A DNA stretch of 64,000 nucleotides, from contig JAENYK010000010.1 in NCBI GenBank assembly GCA_016841825.1, positions 62,001-126,000 on the forward strand, in the 5' to 3' direction. The notes beneath the pieces are model-generated. The model had not been told where the DNA came from, searched no databases, and worked only from the letters and a program-made list of their open reading frames with translations. Position 1 is the stretch's first letter. Every line of letters starts with the position of its first letter. The DNA is from Halothermothrix sp. GTDB taxonomy: Bacteria; Bacillota; Halanaerobiia; DY22613. The position numbers and the translations under genes were made by a program. Below are positions 52,577-62,200 of this stretch, in pieces.

Positions 52577-52685
52577 TATTATGTACACATCCGGATCTAC
52601 AGGGACTCCTAAAGGAGTTATGGTAGAACATCAGGGGGTAGTTCGTTTAGTCAGTAAACCCAACTATCTGGAGTTGACCGACAAT
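52577..52685 (+). pseudogene. Fragment of an NRPS adenylation domain
   Basis: 109 bases match 58226-58334, the A-domain of the last NRPS module, on the opposite strand. Only a few bases differ. Translated on the plus strand it gives [12 protein letters not shown] and the following HQGVVRLV segment. A weaker match may begin near 52563. The frame ends soon after, so it cannot make a working protein. It is a copy cut out of its context by recombination or transposition. Confidence 0.85.
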
Positions 52686-52689
52686 AAAT

Positions 52690-52765
52690 CGAGTTCAGGG
52701 CTTCAACCCTACCTGAAGTAGAACTAGGCAGCTCCCACTTATAGAAGTGAGAGTCATAGAGCTTA
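52690..52765 (+). mobile_element. Probable right-end remnant of an IS200/IS605-type element
   Basis: Directly behind the NRPS fragment lie two nested hairpins: TTCAGG...CCTGAA (with AGGG/CCCT inside) and CTCCCACTT-atag-AAGTGAGAG, then TCAT. Such small subterminal hairpins with a CCCACTT arm are typical of IS200/IS605 ends. No transposase remains, so the call is tentative. Confidence 0.4.
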
Positions 52766-52790
52766 GATATATCTCCCTGTCTCCCAAACA

Positions 52791-52828
52791 ATAAAAAAAT
52801 AGACCTATCTATTTGATAGAGGTCTATT
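52791..52828 (-). terminator. Terminator of the small membrane-protein gene
   Basis: AATAGACCT and AGGTCTATT form a 9-bp stem. On the minus strand it is followed by seven T. It lies 110 bases behind the stop codon at 52938. Confidence 0.8.
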
Positions 52829-52937
52829 AATCTCCAATACTGCTATTGATTTTTTAAATTCAAATAAACAGAAATTTGCCATTGAACGTTTGGTCTTCCA
52901 ACAGTGCAACTAATATCATATTTTTTATGTAATATCA

Positions 52938-53387
52938 CTATTTTAAAGCTTCTCGCGCCTCATCAATAGTAGAATACTCAGAAATATCGTCGACATCACC
53001 AAAACTAAAAGATCCAATTGATTCACGGAAAATAAAACCTTCCTTCTTATAGATAAGAATTTGTATTGATTCTAATTCACGTAGCTCATCAAAGATAGGT
53101 TTTTCAGTTAACTCACTCATAATACTTTTAACAGTTCCATCATTAAAATAGACTATTATATCAGGGTCCAATATGGATAATGCTAAAACAAATTTGCCTT
53201 CTGCTTTAACAACTTTCAAATCCAGATACTCATTCACATAATGCTCTTCTTCCACTTTATCTATAGCATTAGATTTTAAAAGTATTTTTCCATTGTATAG
53301 AGATAAAACATTAACACTAGTAAGCCAGATAAGAACAAAAACTACAACCAAAACCAAAGCAAAGCCAAACACAAATTTTTTAGACAT
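52938..53387 (-). CDS. Small exported or membrane-anchored protein of unknown function
   Basis: A 149-residue protein. Residues 5-24 are one hydrophobic helix (signal anchor), and the rest is a soluble alpha/beta domain of about 120 residues. It has no cysteine and no motif that I recognise. FSFGDVDDISEYSTIDEAREALK at the end could be a small binding helix. ATG 53387 lies five bases behind GGGGAGGA, and it has its own terminator. It is probably extracytoplasmic. Confidence 0.7.
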   Translation of the reverse strand: MSKKFVFGFALVLVVVFVLIWLTSVNVLSLYNGKILLKSNAIDKVEEEHYVNEYLDLKVVKAEGKFVLALSILDPDIIVYFNDGTVKSIMSELTEKPIFDELRELESIQILIYKKEGFIFRESIGSFSFGDVDDISEYSTIDEAREALK

Positions 53388-53506
53388 TCAAATCCTCCCC
53401 TTTATCAATTTGATATTTTTAGATAAATTTCAGACAAAACTGAATATCCCTAACCGACAAATTAAGCTTGAATTCCTAACCTTGAAAACTACCCACCCAA
53501 GCATCA

Positions 53507-54397
53507 TCACAGATAAGTGACATTTTCAACAGCTTCTCCACCCACCATGACCTCTGTAATCTTTCCATCCATGTCTTTAACAATCTCTACATATACTTCT
53601 CCGGCCTTTCCGAGATTATATCCCTGTTCTATGTAAATACAACTCCTCAAACCACCATCAACCAGACCATAATGAACAAGATAACTTCCCAGTGCCCCAT
53701 TAGCAATCCCGGTTACAGGGTCTTCTAATACACCAGCTGTTGGGGCAAAATGCCGAGTATGTGCAGCTGCTCGCTCCGAAAATGTTTCAAAAGTGAATAA
53801 ATGAAATCCATTGGTACCTATCTTCCGACAAAAAGATTCCATTCGCTCAAAATCGGGTTGAATAGATAAGAGTGAATTTAGATCTTTTATCGGAATCATT
53901 AACTTATTTCTCCCTGTTGAGACCATCTGAATTGGCAGATTGATGGAATAATTTTTAAATAAATCTGGTCGAATTCCCAGAATATCTGCAACTGCTTGCT
54001 CATCAATTCTCTCCTGATAAAATATTGGAGGATTTTGATACATGTAATAACAACCATCAGATTTCACACCGCAGCGAATAATTCCAGCCTGTGTCTTTAT
54101 TTTGAGTTCTTTTGCAGACCACTTATTAGTTTGATCTAAAAACGCTATTAAACCAATGGTTCCGTGACCACACAAGGAGACTTCTTCTTTAGGAGAAAAA
54201 AATCTAAACTCATAATCATATTCAGTCTCACTAATACTGGGGAGAATTACTGCGATCTCAGATATTCTATATTTAAATGCAAGCTGCTGATACTCTTCTG
54301 GAGAAACAGATTCTTCCGGAAAATCCACTATTCCAATAATATTTCCTTTTCCAACTTTGTCTGTGAAGACATCATAAAAAATTATCCGTTCATCCAA
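53507..54397 (-). CDS. PhzF-family isomerase
   Basis: A 296-residue protein of the PhzF/diaminopimelate-epimerase fold. FYDVFT at the start, the catalytic-glutamate strand ISEIAVI near residue 47, LCGHGTIG near 75 and EDPVTGIANGALGSYL near 220 are the family signature. The start is TTG 54397, seven bases behind GGGGG. PhzF makes phenazine precursors in pseudomonads, but most homologues have unknown substrates. No phenazine genes lie nearby. Confidence 0.88.
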   Translation of the reverse strand: MDERIIFYDVFTDKVGKGNIIGIVDFPEESVSPEEYQQLAFKYRISEIAVILPSISETEYDYEFRFFSPKEEVSLCGHGTIGLIAFLDQTNKWSAKELKIKTQAGIIRCGVKSDGCYYMYQNPPIFYQERIDEQAVADILGIRPDLFKNYSINLPIQMVSTGRNKLMIPIKDLNSLLSIQPDFERMESFCRKIGTNGFHLFTFETFSERAAAHTRHFAPTAGVLEDPVTGIANGALGSYLVHYGLVDGGLRSCIYIEQGYNLGKAGEVYVEIVKDMDGKITEVMVGGEAVENVTYL

Positions 54398-54553
54398 AAT
54401 ATTACCCCCTTTTAACCCAGAACTTATTAGTAGGTTATGTTCGCTAAAAAATCCTTCATCTACCAGAAAAACACAATATTTTTTTACAAAGTGTCACACT
54501 ATCCATACTCTCAAATAAAAGTGAACATTAGAATCCTGGCTAATTCGTCATCT

Positions 54554-55846
54554 TTAAACTTCTACCACCTGGTCTGTATCCATTGACTTGTCTGCTCTAA
54601 ACCCCAGTAGATGACCATAAATACTATCTTCGATGTTAGTAGTTGAAATAGAAGGTTCTTCACCCCTGATTACCTGAACAAAATCTTCCATCAGACGCAT
54701 ATCGCCACCTCCATGACCATCATTGACGACATCTATTTCAATTATCTCTTCACGATATTCATTCCCTGGACGTAAGTCTGGATAGCGCAAAGTGATCTGC
54801 CCATCTTCCATCACTCCTTCAATCTCTCCTTTACTGCCCAATATATGAATTTTGCGACAGGGTCTGGCTGTACCTCCCACCATATTGTGAGTGGCAGTTG
54901 AACCATCAGCGAATTGAAGGACAACCGATTGATGGTCTACCACATCATTGTCACATTTCCAGATACAGCGGCCATGGGGATTATCGGTCTTCAAAGACTC
55001 AATCATATCTTCCCGGGTAGGATTATCAAGATGTTCAATAAAACTCCAGACATAGAAAGCCCAACGATCTGGATGATCCAGATAGATCTTTTTCGCAGAA
55101 TACAGGCACTCTTCCTCAATAGGACAATCTACCAGACAGCGAGTGCCTGACCTCTCTGGTGCTTTCTCTTTTCGAAAATACATCCGACTTCCAAAACTAT
55201 TGACTTTTACAGGAGGATACCCACTCTTCAGCCAGGTAAGAATATCTAAATCATGACAGCATTTAGCCATCAACATAGTCGAATGACATTTTTCTTTACT
55301 ATTCCATTTTCCCCGGATGTAACTGGCTGACAGATGGTGATAACTCACATGTTCTGCTGTCTGAATATTTATAATCTCACCTACAGCTCCCGCTAAAATC
55401 TGTCTCTTAATCTCAGCATAGAAAGGTGCGTAGCGTAATACATGACAGATCATCACCTTTCTTTCAGTATCTCGTGCCACTTTCAGGAGTTGTAACAAAG
55501 ATTCTTCATCGACGGCAATAGGTTTTTCCAGCAGTAGATGATAACCTGCTTTCAAAATCGGAATTGAAGTCTCAACATGCAAATGATCCATGGTAGCATT
55601 AATCACCGCATCGGCCATTTGCGGATGTTGCAAAAATTCATCAACACTCTCCCAGGAATTTTCAACAGGAGAGTTATGGAGTTCTCTTGCCTGCTCACGC
55701 CGAAATTTTATCGGATCAACCACACCCACAATCTGCAATTCTTCAGGGTGATCTACCGCATATGAAGCATATAAAAGACCCCGATGGCCCGCACCAACGA
55801 TAACTACCGAAACAGGTCGGTCAGATGAAACAGAATTTTGGATCAT
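54554..55846 (-). CDS. Gfo/Idh/MocA-family NAD(P)-dependent oxidoreductase
   Basis: A 430-residue dehydrogenase. VVIVGAGHRG near residue 15 is the NAD(P) loop, and LLEKPIAVDEES near 110 holds the catalytic lysine (EKP). CHDLDILTWL near 205 belongs to the substrate domain. A cysteine-rich insert (CLVDCPIEEEC, about residues 240-255) is uncommon and might bind a metal. The substrate is likely a sugar or cyclitol. ATG 55846 lies eight bases behind AGGA; ATG 55852 overlaps that site. It lies 415 bases downstream of the NRPS gene on the same strand. Confidence 0.87.
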   Translation of the reverse strand: MIQNSVSSDRPVSVVIVGAGHRGLLYASYAVDHPEELQIVGVVDPIKFRREQARELHNSPVENSWESVDEFLQHPQMADAVINATMDHLHVETSIPILKAGYHLLLEKPIAVDEESLLQLLKVARDTERKVMICHVLRYAPFYAEIKRQILAGAVGEIINIQTAEHVSYHHLSASYIRGKWNSKEKCHSTMLMAKCCHDLDILTWLKSGYPPVKVNSFGSRMYFRKEKAPERSGTRCLVDCPIEEECLYSAKKIYLDHPDRWAFYVWSFIEHLDNPTREDMIESLKTDNPHGRCIWKCDNDVVDHQSVVLQFADGSTATHNMVGGTARPCRKIHILGSKGEIEGVMEDGQITLRYPDLRPGNEYREEIIEIDVVNDGHGGGDMRLMEDFVQVIRGEEPSISTTNIEDSIYGHLLGFRADKSMDTDQVVEV

Positions 55847-55852
55847 ATTCAT

Positions 55853-56260
55853 CTTCCTTTCAATATAAAGATTTTCACTAAACCTTCACTAAATCTATGC
55901 TAATATCCTCTATTCTAAATTAAGATTCTTCCAGGAATCCTCTCGCTATAGATTAATCAGAAGAATTTAATTTCAAAAAACATTAAGCAGCCTCAGTCGA
56001 AAAAATTTCGAACTTTGGCTGCTGAAATTAACATCCTCCCCATCTGTCCACAAGATTCACAAACAGGGATTCTTCTTAAAAAACTTTCACGAAATTTATG
56101 TTACGCTATGATAGTTTCTGCACCAGTTAATTGAAACCATTGTGAGGTCGTCTGCTGACAAAAACGCTTATCTACTTCCAGTAGGCGAGTAAAACACAGA
56201 CTTCATATAGTTCATCTGAGATAGTCTGCTAATCCATTGGTTAGTCTGATTGTCCTCTAC
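55853..56260. other. 408-base gap behind the NRPS gene
   Basis: No gene is seen on either strand. Apart from the terminator at 55975-56023 it is plain AT-rich sequence. The promoter of the Gfo/Idh/MocA gene should lie at 55860-55970 on the minus strand. Confidence 0.5.
55975..56023 (-). terminator. Probable terminator of the NRPS gene
   Basis: AGCAGCC and GGCTGCT enclose an inner TCGAAA/TTTCGA pair. On the minus strand TTAATG and then six T follow. It lies 238 bases behind the NRPS stop. Confidence 0.6.
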
Positions 56261-59200
56261 CTACTTTACCTGATTGGTAAATATTTTACAAAACTTCTTG
56301 CCAAATCCAATTACCGCAGGTTTGACAAAGATGGAAAAATGATCTCCTGACACCTGATGCACCATCATCGGTAACTGACAGTAACGATTCCAGTCATCCC
56401 GATTGATAAAATTCTGCTGATTGGCTTCAAAATAGTGCAATTGGCTCTGAATTCGTCGTTTGGGAACATATTTAGCTCTGGCTATTGAGAGATCTCGAAT
56501 AATGTTAACATATTTAATCAGATCATCTTTTCCCAATTGGGCAAAATCAGGAATTGATCTGGCCAACGATTGGGGGATAGACTCTTTAAATTCTGGCGAA
56601 TCGGGATTCAGTTTCTTCATTTGCCTGACCATTTTCCTCCACTCTGGTGTTTTGGGGGGTTGGGAGTCAATTATGGAGATAAATGCTACTTCTTCGCCCA
56701 GAATCTCCAACTGATTGACCATCTCAAAGGCGATAGTTCCCCCAATGCTCCAACCACCGATCTGATAGGGACCTGATGGCTGTACTTCTTGAATAATGGC
56801 TAGATATTTTGCTGCCAGTTCTTCTATGGTTACATCTTGAGATTCATAGTTTTCCATACCTTCCAGCCGGATCCCCCAGTAATTGAACACAGGATCCAGA
56901 TATTCTACCAGTTGCAGATATGCCCCTACTTCACCACTTCCGGCATGGATAAAGAAATGATGTTTATCAGCAGCCTTGCCAGTTCTCAATAAGATGAGAT
57001 TCTTATCCTTCTCCAACTGATTGGCTTTATCTGCATGAGCAGCCTGGTCAATATACCTGGCTAAATCATTAATCTGTGGTCTCTGGAAAATCTCCCGCAG
57101 TGCAATCTCTACTCCCAATTGTTGATAAATCTTTCTGACCAGTACTGTTGCTTTTAGAGATTGACCACCTAGCTCGTAAAAGTCATCGGTAACTCCGACC
57201 CGCTCCACCCCTAAAGTCTCTGCCCAGATGCGTGCCAATTCTATCTCTGTCTCTGTCTCCGGAGCCAGATACTCAGAGCGCAAGATGTTCTTATCTGGCT
57301 CCGGTAATGACTGACGATCAATCTTCCCATTGATATTTAATGGCAGTTTAGCTAACTGAACAAAATAGGCGGGAATCATGTATTCAGGCAGTTCTGTTCC
57401 TACAAACTCTCTCAATTCAGTTATCGATAGTTCCCGATCAGCAGTAATATATGCTGTCAGATCTCTGGTTCCCTGACGGTTGGTATAAGCCAATACTATA
57501 ACTTCCCGTATATCCGGATGACTTAACAGACGATTTTCAATCTCGCCCGGTTCGATTCTAAAACCGCGAACCTTTAGTTGATCATCCATCCGACCCCCGA
57601 ACTCAATAGTACCATCAGAGAGCCATCTACCTTTATCACCAGTTCGATATAGCCTACCTCCGTGAATGAATGGGTTTGCGATAAATTTCTTCCGGGTTAG
57701 CTGATGATTGTTCAGATAACCTCTCGCCAGGCCAGATCCACCTGTATAGATCTCTCCATAAACCCCAATAGGTACTGGATTTAAGTCCTGATCGAGAATA
57801 TAGACAGTCGTATTGTTAATCGGTCTCCCCAGTGGAATACTCAACATATCTGCAGGTACTCCGCTAATCCGGTAACAACAGGTAAATGTAGTGTTTTCCG
57901 TCGGACCATAACCGTTGATCAAAGTCGTCTCAGGCAGTAATTCCAGTGCTTTTCTGATATGTGCTACCGACAATGCTTCACCTCCAACCAGTAAATTTCT
58001 TAAACCTTGCAGAGCTTCGGGTACCTCATCAATTATCCGATTGAATAAAGAGGAGGTCAGCCAACAGGTTGTCACCTGCTGCTGTTGCATTAATTGTGAT
58101 AGATCGTTTAGAGATAGTACCAGTTCCCGGGGAACCAGAATCAACTGGCAGCCATTTAGCAGGCTGACCCAGATTTCAAAGGTGGAGGCATCAAAGGTAT
58201 ATGGTGCCATCTGCATAATCCGCTCATTGTCGGTCAACTCCAGATAGTTGGGTTCTCTGACTAAACGAACTACCCCCTGATGTTCTACCATAACTCCTTT
58301 CGGAGTTCCTGTAGATCCAGATGTGTACATAATATAGATCAGGTCTTCCGGACTATTGATATCTTCCAGATTAGTCGAAGGATAATCTGCTAACTCCAGG
58401 TGAGCAATATCCAGCATCTCTCCTGTCCAGTGAGTCAGGTTCTCGATTATCTGACGCGACTCCTCGTTCTGTTCGTCTTCGCTGTTAATTAATACCAATT
58501 TTGTATCACTATCTGTCAACATGTACTGAATTCGCTTTCTGGGATAACTGGCATCTATTGGCAGGTAACAGCCGCCGGCTTTTAAAACTGCCAAAAGGCT
58601 GACTATCAGCTCAGGTGATTGATTCAGAACCAGGCCGACAGGTGTATTGATCTCAACTCCCCGCTCCCGCAAAACTCTTGCCAATCGATTGGCCCGTTCA
58701 TTCAGTTCCCGATAAGCAATGGTCTTATTTTGACTGCTGACAGCTACTCTCTCCGGAGTTTTTACCACTTGTTCTGCAAAAAGTTGCTGAACAGTTCTGG
58801 TAATCGGCAGCCGAACGGTCTCCTGCCAGCTGGCCAAAATCTGCTCCCTCTCTTCAGTGGTCGCCAGATCAATCTCGGCAATCAGTCTGTCTGGATTTCT
58901 GACCACTTGCCGAATTAGCTGACTAAAATGTCCCGCCATCCGTTCCACTGTCGACTTCTTCCAGAGACTGGTGCGATATTCCAGACTGAAGTGAATAGTT
59001 TCACCGACTTCTGCTGCAAATAGACTCAGGTCAAATTTGGCCACAGTTTTTTCAACTCTGTATGGAGAGATCTGTAAATTGGTCTCTCCTGCTGGTGTCG
59101 TATCCATATTCTGCAGGGTAAATAACACGTCAAAGAGAGGATTGCGGCTCATATCTCTTACTAAATCTAGCTTATCAACTAACATTTCAAATTGATAACT

Positions 59201-62200
59201 CTGATTTTCGTATGCCTGAAAGGTATTATTTCGCACTTCGGCTAAAAACTCACGATAAGTCATCCTGGCCTGCGGTTTATTCCGTAAAGCCAGAGTATTG
59301 ACAAACATCCCAATGATTTTCTCCGTATCTGCATGATCTCTACCCGCTATCGGAGTTCCTATGATAATATCATCCTGGCCTGAGTACTTTGCGATGAACA
59401 GATTATATATGGCCAGTAAGACGATAAACAGCGTGGCATCACTGTTAACAGCCAATTCCTTTAACTTCAGAGTCAGTTCAGAATCTATGCTAAAGCTAAC
59501 CTGATCACCATCATAGGTCATAACCGATGGACGGGCTTTATCTAATGGTAAGTCCAGAACCGAAAGCTGATCAGTGAATTGGTTTAACCAATATTGTTCC
59601 TGTTGTTGACCCAACTCAGAATTCAACAAACTATTCTGAGCTACCGCATAATCTCTGTATTGAATATCTAACGCAGGCAAATCCTGACCTGCATATAGCT
59701 GAGCAAATTCCCGCATCAAAATGCCCATGGAAGTTCCATCAGAGATGATATGGTGCAGGTCATAGATAAAGAGATGAGTTTCAGGCTCAAGCTCAATTAA
59801 TCCCACTCTGAATAAAGGTGCTTTATCTAACTCAAATGGTCGGATAAAAGCCCTGATTAACTCGGCGAGCTGTTCTTCATTTCCCTGAAGATATTCGATT
59901 CTGACCTGGACATTCTGGTGAACGATTTGAACTGGCTCACTCTTTATCATGGCAAAGGATGTTCTCAAAGATTCGTGGCGTTGAACTAATTTGCGGATAG
60001 TCTGCGCAAAACGTTCCCTATCCAATCTGCCTTTAATCCTGACCACCTGGGGCATATTATAGGTAACACTCTTCTGCATAAATTGATCCAAAATATATAG
60101 TCTCTTCTGGGCTGAAGATACAGGATAATACTCCCGGTCTTCAATCCTTTCAATCTTTAGATAATTCCCCCGTTGTGTGTTGGCGATTAATCTGCCAAGA
60201 GCTTGCACAGTCTTTTTGATAAAAACCTGTTTAACCTGAAGATTAACTCCGAGTTCTCTGTAAATTCTGGCAACCAGAGTTGTCGCCTTTAAAGAATTAC
60301 CTCCTAGTACATAAAAATTATCATTTATGCCAACTTGCTCTACCCCCAAAATCTCTGACCAGATGTGAGTCAACTTTTCTTCAATTTCATTGGTCGGTGC
60401 CAGGTACTCAGTTCTAACCAGATTCTTTCCGGGATCTGGCAGAGCCTGTCGATCAATTTTCCCAGTAGAGGTTATCGGCATCTTCTCTAGCTGGATAAAA
60501 TATCCGGGAATCATAAACTCTGGCAGATCAAGTTCTAAATATATCCGCAGGTCATTTAATGCGATAGTACCATCGGCGGTAAAATAGGCAGCCAGGTCTT
60601 TCATACCTTGCGTATTTTCAATGGCTGCTACCACGACCTCCCGAATCTGTGGGTATCCAGATAGATGAGCCTCAATCTCTCCCGGTTCAACCCGATACCC
60701 ACGAATCTTCACCTGTTCATCATTCCGTCCAACAAATTCAATCAAACCAGCAGTCAACCATTTACCCCGATCACCCGTGCGATAGAGCAGACCTTCACCT
60801 GTAAAGTGGTTATGGATAAATGATGCCCTGGTTTGCTCAGGTCTGTTGAGATATCCCCGTGCTACTCCCGGTCCTCCAACAAATATCTCCCCCACAACCC
60901 CTTCGGCTACAGGATTGAGATAAGCATCCAGAATATAAATCTGTGTATTGAGAATCGGCTTACCAATAGGAACCGCCCGGAAAGTTTCCCAACTATCTTC
61001 AGCGATCCAGGCTGTTGTAAATATCGTAGTCTCAGTGGGGCCATAAAGATTTCGATAGATCAATTTATTTCGCCAACGATCCACCAACTGCCGACTTATT
61101 GTTGATCCACCTGTACACAGGATTCTCAAAGAGTCCAGCCTCTCTGGTGACAGATATTCCAGATAGACTGGTGGTAACTGCAGAACGCTAATCTGATTTT
61201 TCTGCAAGAACTCTTCAAACCGGCGATAATCATTAATAATCTCCTCAGATACCAGATATAATGCAGCACCAGTGAAGAATGCCATCCAGATTTCAAATAC
61301 CGAGGGGTCAAAAGTCCAGGGGGAGAATTGAACCACCCGATCGGTTGATGTGACCTTGAGTTCTTCGACAATAAATCCCCGCAAATTTGCAACCCCTTTG
61401 TGTTCTAACAATACCCCCTTGGGCTGCCCGGTTGAACCAGAGGTATAGATTATATAGGCCAGATCCGAGACACTATTCAGGTTATCTAAGTTAGAAGCAG
61501 CATATCTCTGCAGCTCCAATCTGTCAAAATCCAGGATTGCACTCTGGAGATCCATTTCCAGTGCAGCAGCTATCTCTTCAAAGGCTAATTCAGATCCTTC
61601 CGATAGTTTCTGGAGATACTCTTCTTTTGTTAATAGTAGATGGGCTCCACTGTCAGCCAGAAGATAATTTATCCGACTCACAGGATACTTCAGACTGATC
61701 GGTAGATAACACCCTCCCGCCTTGAGCACACCCAAAATACTGACCAGCATTTCCACCGAGCGATCAAACATCAATCCCACAGGAACATCAACCTGAACAC
61801 CCCGTTCCCGCAAGAATCTGGCCAGCTGATTGGCCCGTTGATTCAATTCCCAATAGGTTATCTCGCCATCTGAACTGACCACTGCTATCTGCTCTGGGTC
61901 TCTGATCACCTGATCTTCAAAAAACTGATGGATGGGTCTGGATATAAAGGTCGCTTTAGTATCATTCCACTGATAGACTATCCGTTCCTTTTCAGCAGTA
62001 GTCAGCATCTGAATAGCAGATAGCTTCTCTGTTGGGTCTTCCACCACTGCTTTCAGAAGATTGATAAAGTGTCTGGCCATTCTTTCGATCGTCTGTTTCT
62101 TAAATAGACTGGTACGGTACTCAATAGTAAAGAAATACCCGGCTCTTCCTTCCATGCCAGTCAGAGTTAGATCAAACTTGGCCACCTTATTCGCATAATT

